64,000 nt of DNA from Micromonospora yangpuensis (GTDB lineage Bacteria > Actinomycetota > Actinomycetes > Mycobacteriales > Micromonosporaceae). The stretch's first letter is position 1, and the number at the start of each line of letters is the position of its first letter. The stretch is taken from the NCBI RefSeq assembly GCF_900091615.1, contig NZ_FMIA01000002.1:1860001-1924000 (forward strand), read 5' to 3'. Of this stretch, positions 39,395-48,484 are shown piece after piece. The notes below the pieces were generated by a model. The model saw only the letters and a list, made by a program, of their open reading frames with translations. It made no database searches and had not been told where the DNA came from. The translations under genes and the position numbers were made by a program.

Positions 39395-39442
39395 GACGAG
39401 GAGGCCGCCGGTGTACGTGACAGGCACCGCGGCCTCCTCGTC
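39395..39442 (+). terminator. Second hairpin in the tsf–pyrH gap
   Basis: GACGAGGAGGCCGC (39395–39408) pairs with GCGGCCTCCTCGTC (39429–39442), 14 bp, with a smaller inner GGTG/CACC pairing. It may be a second terminator or a leader structure for pyrH, whose start is 73 bases on. Confidence 0.7.
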
Positions 39443-39514
39443 ACATAGGGTCGTCAGCGGCAGGTTCGCAGTACGCAAGCGCACCGGGGACGTGCGTGAG
39501 GAAGGGCGGGGCGG

Positions 39515-40282
39515 ATGACGCAGGTTGTGAGAGACCGGAGCCTTGCGGCGGAGGATCCGACCGCGCCACCACCGGGCCGGGCCCGTCGGGTGGTGCTGAA
39601 ACTCTCCGGCGAGGTCTTCGGTGGCGGGGCGATCGGGGTCGATCCGGACGTCGTACAGGCGATCGCCCGGCAGATCGCGACGGTGTCCCGACGCGGCGTG
39701 CAGGTCTCGGTGGTGGTCGGCGGAGGCAACTTCTTCCGCGGCGCCGAGCTGCAGAAGCGCGGCATGGACCGGGCCCGGGCCGACTACATGGGCATGCTCG
39801 GCACCGTGATGAACTGCCTGGCGTTGCAGGACTTCCTGGAGAAGGAGGGCATCGAGACCCGCGTGCAGAGCGCGATCACGATGGCCCAGGTCGCGGAGCC
39901 CTACATCCCGCTGCGCGCCATCCGGCACCTGGAGAAGGGACGGGTGGTCATCTTCGGCGCGGGTGCCGGCATGCCGTACTTCTCCACCGACACCGTCGCC
40001 GCCCAGCGGGCGCTGGAGATCCACGCCGACGTGGTGCTGATGAGCAAGAACGGGGTGGACGGCGTCTACAGCGCCGACCCCCGCATCGATCCCACCGCCA
40101 GCAAGTTCGACTCGATCACCTTCTCCGAGGTGTTGCGGCGCAACCTGCGGGTTGCCGACGCCGCGGCGTTCAGCCTCTGTATGGAGAACGGCCTGCCCAT
40201 GCTGGTCTTCGGCGCACAGGGCGACGAAACGATCATCCGAGCCGTGGGTGGCGAGAAGATCGGCACCCTGATCACCGCCTGA
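39515..40282 (+). CDS. pyrH: UMP kinase
   Basis: This hexameric bacterial UMP kinase of the amino-acid-kinase fold has 255 residues and phosphorylates UMP to UDP. Seen are [35 protein letters not shown]-equivalent [13 protein letters not shown] and [13 protein letters not shown]. The first 25 residues are an extension. The ATG at 39515 was used. frr follows after 65 bases, the common pair. Confidence 0.97.
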   Translation: MTQVVRDRSLAAEDPTAPPPGRARRVVLKLSGEVFGGGAIGVDPDVVQAIARQIATVSRRGVQVSVVVGGGNFFRGAELQKRGMDRARADYMGMLGTVMNCLALQDFLEKEGIETRVQSAITMAQVAEPYIPLRAIRHLEKGRVVIFGAGAGMPYFSTDTVAAQRALEIHADVVLMSKNGVDGVYSADPRIDPTASKFDSITFSEVLRRNLRVADAAAFSLCMENGLPMLVFGAQGDETIIRAVGGEKIGTLITA

Positions 40283-40347
40283 GTGACGGCAGCGGTCCTC
40301 CGGTACGACAAGCCACGACGAGCACAAGTAAGGAGGCGAGGAGACCG

Positions 40348-40905
40348 GTGATCGACGACACCCTCCTCGAGGCCGAGGAGAAGATGGAGCGTGCGGTCGA
40401 GCACGCCAAGGAGGAGTTCGGCGCCATCCGTACCGGTCGCGCCAACGCCGCCATGTTCTCCAAGGTCATCATCGACTACTACGGCAGTCCGACCCCGCTG
40501 CCCCAGATGGCGTCCATCGGGATTCCCGAGCCGCGCATGGTCATCATCAAGCCGTACGACAACTCGCAGATCAATGCCATGGAGAAGGCGATCCGCGACT
40601 CCGACCTCGGTGCCAACCCCAACAACGAGGGCAACCAACTGCGCCTGCTGCTCCCGCAGATGACCGAGGAGCGCCGCCGCGAGATGATCAAGGTCGCCCG
40701 GCACAAGGGCGAGGAGGCCAAGGTGGCCATCCGCAACATCCGCCGCAAGGGCAAGGAAGAGCTGGACCGCCTGGTCAAGGACGGTGAGGTCGGCGAGGAC
40801 GAGGGCCGCCGCGCCGAGAAGGACCTGGACGACCTGACCCAGCGGTACGTGGCCACCGTCGACGAGTTGGTCAAGCACAAGGAAACCGAGCTGCTCGAGG
40901 TCTGA
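40348..40905 (+). CDS. frr: Ribosome recycling factor
   Basis: This 185-residue factor splits post-termination ribosomes with EF-G. The sequence is typical: [44 protein letters not shown] and the [15 protein letters not shown] hinge region. The GTG at 40348 has AAGGAGG about 10 bases upstream. The same frame is open far upstream through pyrH, but that part is a shadow. Confidence 0.97.
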   Translation: MIDDTLLEAEEKMERAVEHAKEEFGAIRTGRANAAMFSKVIIDYYGSPTPLPQMASIGIPEPRMVIIKPYDNSQINAMEKAIRDSDLGANPNNEGNQLRLLLPQMTEERRREMIKVARHKGEEAKVAIRNIRRKGKEELDRLVKDGEVGEDEGRRAEKDLDDLTQRYVATVDELVKHKETELLEV

Positions 40906-40960
40906 GCGCCGTACGCCGACCCGGTCGGCTCTGAACGTCCTCGCCGACCCGGTCGGCGGT

Positions 40961-41010
40961 CGTGGCACCGGAACGCCCGCGCCAACAGCCGGGCGTACCC
41001 CGGTGCCACG
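40961..41010 (+). terminator. Long hairpin after frr
   Basis: CGTGGCACCGG (40961–40971) pairs with CCGGTGCCACG (41000–41010), with inner GCCCG/CGGGC pairing. The 375-base gap 40906–41280 also has two copies of GCCGACCCGGTCGGC and a repeated CTGGGCCCCGCG; no gene is seen. Confidence 0.65.
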
Positions 41011-41280
41011 GTCGTTCGGCACCTGGTCTGGGCCCCGCGCCGAGCGCTGGACGCGGTGATCTGGGCCCCGCGTCGAGCGGCGGGTGCGGTAGCCTCGTCC
41101 ACCCGGTCCGGCAGGCGGGTGCAGTAGGCTCGGCACGGTTCCCGGCAGACACGGGCGAACCAACGGGGGTCCTCCGTCCGTCGGGACGGACAACATCAAC
41201 GGAACAGTCGCGCGCCGGTAGGGGATGATTGTGCTCTTGCGTCCTGTGGTGGTACCTGTACCGCGTCCCTTCGGTACGTG

Positions 41281-42489
41281 ATGTCCCACCTCGACCCCTA
41301 CAGCAGTGCCGAGCCGCGTGGTCGGGAACGACCCGAGGGCCGGTCCACGCTGCCCTGGCCGGACCGGGACATCGAGCCGGCTCCGCTGAACTCCCGGCCG
41401 CCGGCGGTCGACCGGTACACCGGGCCACCGGACCGGCTTCGTCTGTCGGCCGGTGCGGAGCCGCCACCGGAGCGGCTCCCCCTGCCGGCTGGTGCGGATC
41501 CGCCACCTCGGCCCGACGACCGACCGACCGCCCAGTTCGCCCCGATCCGGGTCGAGCCCGGTCCCGAGGTGGAGTCCGGCCCGCCGGAGCTGCCGAACCG
41601 GCCACCGGGACGGCGTGAGCCGGGCCGTCGCCGGGCCAGCGCCGAGCGTCCCGCCACCCAGCAGCTCCCACCGAGCCGGGCCGGACGTAACCTGCCGGCG
41701 GCGATCGGTGTCGGGCTGGGGCTCGGCGCGGCCGTCCTCGTCCCGCTCTTCCTCTGGATCCCCGGCTTCATCGCCGTGTTGGCCACCGCGGTGGGCATCG
41801 GCATCTGGGAGATGACCCGGGCGGTGGGCCGCACCGACGCCCGCCCGCCACTGGTGCCCCTGCTCGCCGGCGGGGTGCTGACGGTGGGGATGGCCTGGTG
41901 GGCCGGGCCGGACGCGCTCGTGCTCGGGCTGCTGGTGACCATGCTGGGCACGACGATCTGGCGGCTCGGCGACGGCCTCGCCAATCTGCGTCGGGATCTC
42001 GTGCCGGCCCTGCTGATCGCGGTCTACGTGCCCTTCCTGGCGGGTTTCGCGGCGTTGCTGGCCGGGGCCGAGGGCGACGGGAACTGGCGGGTGCTGGTGA
42101 CCGTGGTCGCGGTGGTCCTCTCCGACACCGGTGGGTACGCGGCCGGGGTCTCGTTCGGTAGGCGTCCGATGGCCCCGTCGATCAGCCCGAAGAAGTCCTG
42201 GGAGGGCTTCGCTGGTTCGGTGGCTGCCGCCGCTGCCGGCAGCGCCCTGCTGATCTGGCTGCTCTTCGACGTGGCACCGTGGTGGGGAGCTCTCTTCGGG
42301 GTGGCCGTCTCCGGTGCCGCGGTCCTCGGTGACCTGGCCGAATCCATGATCAAGAGGGATCTCGGGATCAAGGACATGAGCAACCTGCTGCCCGGCCACG
42401 GTGGCCTGATGGACCGGCTGGACTCGATTCTCTTCGCGGTGCCGACCGCGTACGTCATCCTGGCGGTCCTCGTGCCGGTGGTGGGCTGA
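41281..42489 (+). CDS. cdsA: Phosphatidate cytidylyltransferase
   Basis: This membrane enzyme makes CDP-diacylglycerol from CTP and phosphatidate. Of 402 residues, about 135 form a Pro/Arg-rich cytoplasmic extension, then eight or so helices. The family signature is complete near the end: [19 protein letters not shown] followed by [19 protein letters not shown] is also diagnostic. The ATG at 41281 follows an adjacent GTG at 41278. rlmN lies about 100 bases downstream. Confidence 0.95.
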   Translation: MSHLDPYSSAEPRGRERPEGRSTLPWPDRDIEPAPLNSRPPAVDRYTGPPDRLRLSAGAEPPPERLPLPAGADPPPRPDDRPTAQFAPIRVEPGPEVESGPPELPNRPPGRREPGRRRASAERPATQQLPPSRAGRNLPAAIGVGLGLGAAVLVPLFLWIPGFIAVLATAVGIGIWEMTRAVGRTDARPPLVPLLAGGVLTVGMAWWAGPDALVLGLLVTMLGTTIWRLGDGLANLRRDLVPALLIAVYVPFLAGFAALLAGAEGDGNWRVLVTVVAVVLSDTGGYAAGVSFGRRPMAPSISPKKSWEGFAGSVAAAAAGSALLIWLLFDVAPWWGALFGVAVSGAAVLGDLAESMIKRDLGIKDMSNLLPGHGGLMDRLDSILFAVPTAYVILAVLVPVVG

Positions 42490-42593
42490 GGGATGAATCA
42501 CGTTGCCCTGCCGCCGCCGACCGGGCGACCGGGGTGGGTTCGGCACCTCCGGACAGGTGCGTCCGGTCCACGACGTGGGAGACTGGACCTGCT

Positions 42594-43742
42594 ATGACGA
42601 GTCTGCCCTTGATCCCCGTCGCCTCCGACGCGCCCGCCCGCCGGGCGGCCATGCCGCCCCGTCACCTCGCCGACCTCGATCTGACCGGCCGGCAGGCCGT
42701 CGTCACCGAGTTGGGTGAGCCGGCGTTCCGGGCCCGGCAGGTCTCCACCCACTATTTCGGCCGACTGGTCCGGGACCCGGAGCAGATGACCGACCTGCCG
42801 GCGGCCACCCGGGAGCGCCTCGCCGAGCGGCTGCTGCCGCCGCTGCTGCACCCGGTGCGGGAGTTGGCCTGCGACGACGGCGCCACCCGCAAGGCGCTCT
42901 GGCGGCTGCACGACGGTTCGCTGGTGGAGAGCGTGCTGATGGGCTACCCCGACCGGGTGACGGTGTGCATCTCCAGCCAGGCCGGTTGCGGGATGGCCTG
43001 CCCGTTCTGTGCCACCGGCCAGGCCGGCCTGACCCGCAACCTCTCCACCGCCGAGATCGTCGACCAGGCGGTGTATCTCGCCGGGGTGGCCGCCTCCGGA
43101 GCCGTCGCCGGCTCCCCGCCACGCCTGTCGCACGTGGTCTTCATGGGCATGGGTGAGCCGTTGGCCAACTACTCCCGGGTGCTGACGGCGATCCGTCGGC
43201 TGGTCGCGCCGGCACCGGAGGGGCTCGGGTTGTCGCAGCGGCACATCACCGTCTCCACGGTGGGGCTGGTCCCGGCCATGCGTCGGCTCGCCGACGAAGA
43301 CCTCTCGGTCACCCTTGCGTTGTCCCTGCACGCCCCCGATGATGAGCTGCGCGACGAACTCGTGCCGGTCAACCAGCGGTGGAAGGTGGCCGAGGTGCTG
43401 GACGCCGCGTGGGCCTACGCGGGCCGCACCGGCCGCCGGGTCTCCATCGAGTACGCGATGATCAAAAACGTGAACGACCAGCCGTGGCGGGCCGACCTGC
43501 TCGGGCGGCTGCTGGCCGGCAGGTTGGCCCACGTCAACCTCATTCCGCTGAACCCGACGCCGGGCAGCCGGTGGGATGCGAGCCCGAAGCCGGTCGAGCG
43601 GGAGTTCGTCCGCCGGCTGCGCGCGGCCGGGGTGTCGACCACCGTGCGTGACACCAGGGGACGTGAGATCGACGGAGCATGTGGGCAGCTCGCCGCCACC
43701 GAGGACAGGGACGCCGGGCCGTCGGGGGAGGCAACGGCGTGA
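42594..43742 (+). CDS. rlmN: 23S rRNA (adenine-2503-C2)/tRNA methyltransferase RlmN
   Basis: This radical-SAM enzyme of 382 residues makes m2A2503 in 23S rRNA and m2A37 in tRNA. The iron–sulfur cysteines are in [38 protein letters not shown] and the second catalytic cysteine in DGACGQL are present. The ATG at 42594 was taken; a GTG frame starts 60 bases earlier. A DivIVA-like gene follows after 31 bases. Confidence 0.96.
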   Translation: MTSLPLIPVASDAPARRAAMPPRHLADLDLTGRQAVVTELGEPAFRARQVSTHYFGRLVRDPEQMTDLPAATRERLAERLLPPLLHPVRELACDDGATRKALWRLHDGSLVESVLMGYPDRVTVCISSQAGCGMACPFCATGQAGLTRNLSTAEIVDQAVYLAGVAASGAVAGSPPRLSHVVFMGMGEPLANYSRVLTAIRRLVAPAPEGLGLSQRHITVSTVGLVPAMRRLADEDLSVTLALSLHAPDDELRDELVPVNQRWKVAEVLDAAWAYAGRTGRRVSIEYAMIKNVNDQPWRADLLGRLLAGRLAHVNLIPLNPTPGSRWDASPKPVEREFVRRLRAAGVSTTVRDTRGREIDGACGQLAATEDRDAGPSGEATA

Positions 43743-43773
43743 CCGGTCGTAGCGAACAGGACCAGGAGACATA

Positions 43774-45246
43774 GTGGCGAGTCAGGGTCAGCGGTTCCGG
43801 CGCAAGGCGCTGCGCCGCGGGTACAAGGTCGACGAGGTCGACGCCTTCCTGGACCGGGTCGAAGCGACCCTCGACGGCCGGTCCGTCGGTGCCCCGGTGG
43901 CTTCCCAGGAGGTCCACGACGTCGTCTTCCGGGTTCGCTTCAACGGCTACGACGAGTGGCAGGTCGACCTCCATCTGGATCGGGTCGAGCGACAGTTGGC
44001 CGAGCTGGAGGAGCGCGGTGGCGCCGCCACCGGCCGCGGTGAGGCGCGGACTCCCGACCGACTCGGCCCGCCGCCGGAGCGGACGGCTCCGGACCGGATG
44101 AACCCCGACCGCATGGGACCGCCGGACCGGGGCGGCGAGGACCGGATGGGTTCCCCGGACCGGATGGCCCTCGACCGGATCGGACCCCCCGACCGGATGG
44201 CCCTCGACCGGATGGGCCCGCCCGACCGCATGGGTCCGCCGGATCGGATGGGCCCCCCTGACCGGATGGGACCTCCTGATCGGATGGGTCCGCCTGACCG
44301 GATGGGACCCCCTGACCGGATGGGTCCGCCGGATCGGATGGGTCCGCCGGATCGGATGGGACCCCCTGATCGGATGGGACCCCCTGATCGGATGGGACCT
44401 CCTGATCGGATGGGTCCGCCGGATCGGATGGGCCCGCCGGATCGGATGGGACCCCCGGATCGGATGGGTCCGCCGATGCGGGATGACCGGGGCATGCCGC
44501 CCGGGCCGCAGCCGATGCCGCCCCGCGCCATGCCGGGGCAGGGCGGGCCGCCGCCGGACCGTTACGGTCGGTACGAGGAGAACACCGGCGGGTTCGCCGC
44601 CGGCTACGACGCGCCGCAACGCGGCGGGTACGACGCACCGCGTACGCCGACCGGTCCGGGGCCCGGGATGGGCGGCCCGGGCGCTCCGATGGGGCCGGGT
44701 GGTCACGGCGGCCCCGCGCCGCGCGGTCTGCCGGCCGGGCCCAGCGGGTACGGCCCGGAGGAGCCCCGCTTCGACGGCTTCGAGGCCGGTCGACACGGGC
44801 GGGCCGACATGACCGCCGAGATCAGGATGCCCGAACACGAGCTGCGTGAGCTGCGCGGGGGCCGGGGTCCGGCTGGTCCGCCACCGGTGCCGTCGCAGGC
44901 GCCAGGTGGCCCACCCATGGCCCCGCCACCGCCGATGGGCGGTCCGCCGCCCGCCGGTCCGCCGATGATCGGTCCGCCGATGGCCGGTCCCCCCGGCAGC
45001 GACCTGCACCAGGTCGACCAGATCCGCCGCAGTTTCCAGGTACGCCGGTTCGGTAGCGGCTACGACCCGGACCAGGTGGACCACTTCTTCGAGAGTCTGC
45101 TCGGCGCGATGGCGGGGCGGGGCCCCATGCCGGTCAACCCGAAGGACCTGGACACTCTCCGCTTCGGTCTGGTGCCCGGCGGGTACTTCGAGGCGGAGGT
45201 CGACTCGGCCCTCAAGGACGTCCAGGACATCCTCTTCGGCCGCTGA
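43774..45246 (+). CDS. DivIVA-like protein with a long DRMGPP repeat
   Basis: This 490-residue protein has two DivIVA-type domains, one at each end. The N-terminal one is FRRKALRRGYKVDEVDAFLDRVEATL; the C-terminal one, FQVRRFGSGYDPDQVDHFFE, has the same GY-x-x-x-x-VD-x-F core. Between them lie about 15 uninterrupted DRMGPP hexapeptides plus variants (residues about 105–235), then a Gly/Pro-rich stretch. DivIVA proteins mark curved membrane and guide tip growth or division. No long coiled coil is visible, so this is not the canonical Wag31. The GTG at 43774 follows AGGAGA. Confidence 0.85.
   Translation: MASQGQRFRRKALRRGYKVDEVDAFLDRVEATLDGRSVGAPVASQEVHDVVFRVRFNGYDEWQVDLHLDRVERQLAELEERGGAATGRGEARTPDRLGPPPERTAPDRMNPDRMGPPDRGGEDRMGSPDRMALDRIGPPDRMALDRMGPPDRMGPPDRMGPPDRMGPPDRMGPPDRMGPPDRMGPPDRMGPPDRMGPPDRMGPPDRMGPPDRMGPPDRMGPPDRMGPPDRMGPPMRDDRGMPPGPQPMPPRAMPGQGGPPPDRYGRYEENTGGFAAGYDAPQRGGYDAPRTPTGPGPGMGGPGAPMGPGGHGGPAPRGLPAGPSGYGPEEPRFDGFEAGRHGRADMTAEIRMPEHELRELRGGRGPAGPPPVPSQAPGGPPMAPPPPMGGPPPAGPPMIGPPMAGPPGSDLHQVDQIRRSFQVRRFGSGYDPDQVDHFFESLLGAMAGRGPMPVNPKDLDTLRFGLVPGGYFEAEVDSALKDVQDILFGR
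44092..44476 (+). repeat. 18-bp in-frame tandem array inside the DivIVA-like gene
   Basis: The unit is GACCGGATGGGACCCCCT, with third-position changes (GAT, GGT, CCG). The encoded DRMGPP stays constant while synonymous sites vary among copies. Outer copies are degenerate (DRMALDRIGPP). Confidence 0.93.
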
Positions 45247-45276
45247 GCCGGCGACCGGGAGCCACGACACGCACGA

Positions 45277-45316
45277 GAAGGTAGGGGCCGCACCGATCGG
45301 TGCGGCCCCTACCTTC
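45277..45316. terminator. Bidirectional terminator, 40-bp perfect palindrome
   Basis: AAGGTAGGGGCCGCACCGA (45278–45296) is followed without any spacer by its exact reverse complement (45297–45315); G45277/C45316 extends it. It sits between the convergent DivIVA-like and DUF2631-like genes, 30 and 42 bases from their stops, so it can end both transcripts. Confidence 0.92.
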
Positions 45317-45357
45317 GACAGGTCGCCAGGATCACCGCCCGAGCGGCGGGCGTCGGG

Positions 45358-45579
45358 TCAGGAACGCAGACCGTTGCGGCGCAGCACCACGTCGCCGATC
45401 ACAATGCCCAGCAGCAGTACGGCGATGCCGACCAGCCAGAGATCCTCGACCCTGCCCTCGTGGTTGCCGCAGATCATCGCCAGCATCGCCAGCGCGGTGA
45501 CCACCGCGCCGATCCGGCCGGCCTTCCGGTGTCCAGGCTTGTGCTGATCGGGCGACGTTACCGGCTCACTGCCTGCCAC
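45358..45579 (-). CDS. Small membrane protein, DUF2631-like
   Basis: This 73-residue protein has a polar N-terminus (MAGSEPVTSPDQHKPGHRKA), two helices (IGAVVTALAMLAMICG and LWLVGIAVLLLGIVIGDVVL) and a short basic end RRNGLRS. It resembles the actinobacterial DUF2631 family, function unknown. It is transcribed leftward from its own promoter, divergent from namH; the gap 45580–45792 holds no other gene. Confidence 0.78.
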   Translation of the reverse strand: MAGSEPVTSPDQHKPGHRKAGRIGAVVTALAMLAMICGNHEGRVEDLWLVGIAVLLLGIVIGDVVLRRNGLRS

Positions 45580-45792
45580 TGTCGGTCCTTCCCTCGCTCT
45601 GCGGATCTCCGATCAGTCTGGCACGTCCGGCCGTCGCGGCTGCGCAGGGTCCACCACGGGGCCGGTGCCACCCGCCGGCAGGGGCCGTTCGGCACGGGGC
45701 GAAGGGCACTACCGGCGTCGCGGGTTGTCGACCACACTGCCTCCGGTAGCGTTCTGACGTACGCCTTGATTGCCTTGTTGAGGGAGACTGCG

Positions 45793-47376
45793 GTGCGAGT
45801 GACCGGTACGGGCCATGCCAGCATGCGGATCGACACGGCCGCGGGCAGCATCCTGTGCGACCCGTGGGTCAATCCGGCCTACTTCGCCTCCTGGTTCCCC
45901 TTCCCCGACAACTCCCTGCTGGACTGGGAGACCCTCGGACAGGTCGACTACCTGTACGTCTCCCACCTGCACCGGGACCACTTCGACGCGAAGCACCTGC
46001 GGGACTTCGTCAGCAAGGACGCCACCGTCCTGCTCCCCGAGTTCCCCACCTCCGAGATGGAGGACGAGTTTCGCGCGCTGGGCTTCACCAAATTTCTCAA
46101 GGCCCCGAACGAGCAGGTCGTCGAGCTCGACGGCGGCCTGAAGATCATGATCCAGGCGTTGACCAGCCCCACCGACGGTCCGATCGGTGACTCCTCGCTC
46201 TGGGTGGAGTACGACGGGGTCCGGCTGCTCAACCAGAACGACGCCCGCCCGACCGACCTGGGCCTCTTCACCGAGTTGGGGCACGTGCACGCCCACCTGC
46301 TCCAGTTCTCCGGGGCCATCTGGTACCCGATGGTCTACGAACTGCCGCAGTCGGCCAAGACCGCGTTCGGCAAGCAGAAGCGGGACCGTCAGTTCGACCG
46401 GACCTGGCGCTACATCGACGACCTGAAGGCCTCGCACGTCTTCCCGATCGCCGGCCCGCCGTGCTTCCTCGACGACGCGTTGTGGCAGTTCAACGACATC
46501 CACGGCGACGAGGGGAACATCTTCCCCGACCAGTCGGTCTTCCTGGCCGAGTACGCCAAGGTCGGCGGGACCAACGGCATCGTGCTGCTGCCCGGCAGCG
46601 TCGCCGAGGTCACCACCTCCGGCGCGACGACCACCCATCCGCAGCCGGTCGAGGAGTTCTTCGCCAACAAGGTCGCCCACCTGGAAGAGATGCGCGAGCG
46701 CAAGCGGCCGGTCATCGAGGCGGAGAAGGCGTCCTGGCGGCACCCGGAGATCGACGTCCTGAAGGAGATGAAGCGGCGGATCGAGCCGCTGCTCGACGAG
46801 TCGATCTACCTGGCCAAGGGGGTGGGTGGCCCGGTCCGCTTCGACCTCGTCAGCCCGGACGGCTCGGGTGGGGAGAGCGTCGAGTCGATCGTGGTGGACT
46901 TCCCGGGCAAGGAGGTCCGTCCGTACGCCGACGAGAAGGTGCGGTACCGGTTCCGTACCGAGCGGGCACTGATCGAGCACCTGTTGCACATCGGCGAGGT
47001 GGACTGGGTCAACTCGCTCTTCCTCTCCTGCCGGTTCTCGGCGGCCCGGATCGGCCAGTACAACGAGTTCGTGTACGCCTTCTTCAAGTGCCTCTCCACC
47101 GAGCGCCTCCAGTACGCCGAGGGCTGGTACGACGAGCACGAGCGGGCGGTCGACGCCGAGGACATCACCCTCGGTGATTGGGTCGTGCAGCGTCGCTGCC
47201 CGCACCTGAAGGCCGACCTGAGCCGGTTCGGCATCGTCGAGGGCGACCAGCTCACCTGTCAGCTGCACGGCTGGAAGTTCGACCTGCCCAGCGGTCGCTG
47301 CCTGACCAGCGTGGGGCACAAGGTCCGGGCGCACCGGGTAGGCGAGGAGGAGGCGACCCCGCAGTCGGCTCCGTAG
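45793..47376 (+). CDS. namH: Metallo-β-lactamase-fold/Rieske protein, probable UDP-MurNAc hydroxylase
   Basis: The 527-residue protein combines an MBL-like N-terminal domain (DPWVNPAYFASWFPFPDN, SHLHRDHFD) with a C-terminal Rieske 2Fe–2S domain (CPHLKADL … CQLHGWKFDLPSGRC, near 470–500). This is the layout of mycobacterial NamH, which hydroxylates UDP-N-acetylmuramic acid to the N-glycolyl form, and of the related CMP-sialate hydroxylase. Glycolylated muramic acid is a known trait of Micromonosporaceae, so the assignment fits. The GTG at 45793 gives MRVTGTGHASMRID. It appears to stand alone. Confidence 0.82.
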   Translation: MRVTGTGHASMRIDTAAGSILCDPWVNPAYFASWFPFPDNSLLDWETLGQVDYLYVSHLHRDHFDAKHLRDFVSKDATVLLPEFPTSEMEDEFRALGFTKFLKAPNEQVVELDGGLKIMIQALTSPTDGPIGDSSLWVEYDGVRLLNQNDARPTDLGLFTELGHVHAHLLQFSGAIWYPMVYELPQSAKTAFGKQKRDRQFDRTWRYIDDLKASHVFPIAGPPCFLDDALWQFNDIHGDEGNIFPDQSVFLAEYAKVGGTNGIVLLPGSVAEVTTSGATTTHPQPVEEFFANKVAHLEEMRERKRPVIEAEKASWRHPEIDVLKEMKRRIEPLLDESIYLAKGVGGPVRFDLVSPDGSGGESVESIVVDFPGKEVRPYADEKVRYRFRTERALIEHLLHIGEVDWVNSLFLSCRFSAARIGQYNEFVYAFFKCLSTERLQYAEGWYDEHERAVDAEDITLGDWVVQRRCPHLKADLSRFGIVEGDQLTCQLHGWKFDLPSGRCLTSVGHKVRAHRVGEEEATPQSAP

Positions 47377-47421
47377 CTGCTCCGTAGCGGCCCCGGCCAT
47401 CGAGTTGATCCACTGGCTACG

Positions 47422-48405
47422 ATGCTGGCCATGCAGCAGCCCTCCGTAAGCATCGCGCCCGGATCCGCGCTCGGCACGGCGATCTCCGCCTACCGCACCT
47501 GTGAGCTGGCAACGCTTGCCAAGGACGGTACGCCGGTCGCCTGGCCGACCTCCGGGCTGCTCCGGCAGGACGGCACGATCATGATCACCACCTCCCTGGG
47601 GTACCCGCAGAAGGCGTTCAACGTACGCCGCGATCCCCGGGTGGCGGTGCTCTTTTCCGACCCCACGGCCAGCGGGCTGACCCAGCCCGAGCAGATCCTG
47701 GTACGCGGCACGGCGGACTGCCCCGACGAGGTGCACACCGAGCCGACCGGAGACCTGGGCGCCTTCTGGGCGCAGATGTTCCAGCGCCAGCCGGTCAGCC
47801 GTACCTACCTCAACTGGCCGGCGACCATGTTCACCGACTTCTACTTCATGCGGCTGTTGATCACCGTCACCCCGACCGAGGTGACCACCCGTCCGCTGCC
47901 GACCACCACCGCCACGGCGGCCGGGGGTGCGGCGTCGACGTCGACCGAGGGCGGCTCACCGGTCGAGGGCCTGGTCGGTGCGCAGGTGCTGGCGGCGTAC
48001 CCGAGTGTGGTGTTGGCGGCCCTGGACGGAAGCGGGGCGCCGCTGTTGGTGCGCACCACCGTGACTGTCGGCGCGGACGGCTACCGGGTGGTGGTGCCGG
48101 ACGGGGTGGAACCCGTCGAGGGCCCGGCCAGCCTGCTGGTCCACCAGCACGACGCGCAGTTGTGGAACCTGCACAACGCCAACGTGCGCGGTGAGCTGGT
48201 CCGCGGTACGGACGGCTGGATGCTGCGCCCGCGGCGACTGATCGAGCCGGCCGCCCGGCACCGGCCCCGCCGGACGGACTCGCTGCGCACGGTGCGTACC
48301 ACCCGGGCCGCCACCCGCCGCTACCTGGAACGGCGCGGCTGGAAGCGCCCCACCATCCCGTGGGCGGTCTACCGCGCCCTGCGCCCCGACGGCAGCAGTC
48401 GGTAG
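47422..48405 (+). CDS. Pyridoxamine-phosphate-oxidase-like FMN-binding protein
   Basis: Of 327 residues, the first 155 form the split-barrel flavin fold (RTCELATLAKDGTPVAWPT, IMITTSLGYPQKAFNVRRDPRVAVLFS). It is followed by a Thr-rich linker and about 150 residues with no recognised domain. The group includes F420- or FMN-dependent reductases of general detoxification; the substrate is unknown. Two in-frame ATGs (47422, 47431) are possible starts. It follows namH by 45 bases and may be cotranscribed with it. Confidence 0.78.
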   Translation: MLAMQQPSVSIAPGSALGTAISAYRTCELATLAKDGTPVAWPTSGLLRQDGTIMITTSLGYPQKAFNVRRDPRVAVLFSDPTASGLTQPEQILVRGTADCPDEVHTEPTGDLGAFWAQMFQRQPVSRTYLNWPATMFTDFYFMRLLITVTPTEVTTRPLPTTTATAAGGAASTSTEGGSPVEGLVGAQVLAAYPSVVLAALDGSGAPLLVRTTVTVGADGYRVVVPDGVEPVEGPASLLVHQHDAQLWNLHNANVRGELVRGTDGWMLRPRRLIEPAARHRPRRTDSLRTVRTTRAATRRYLERRGWKRPTIPWAVYRALRPDGSSR

Positions 48406-48429
48406 CCGAGCCCTTCCTGTCACCGATGG

Positions 48430-48484
48430 TGAGAAGGGTTCCCCGCTAGACCGGAAGCGTTAACAGGGGGCCCTTCCTTACCCC
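48430..48484 (-). repeat. Interspersed repeat, copy D
   Basis: On the minus strand it starts right after the oxidoreductase stop: GGGGTAAGGAAGGGCCCC, CTGTTAACGCTTCCGG, TCTAGCGGGGAACCC, TTCTCACC. The second half carries the AAGGGTTCCCC core of copy B inverted. A partial extra motif (CCCTTCCTGTCACC) follows to the left. Confidence 0.82.

Noticed and set aside
39496..40347. Upstream extension of the frr frame through pyrH
   Set aside because: Composition is Arg/Gly-rich and overlaps pyrH; frr itself starts at the GTG with AAGGAGG.
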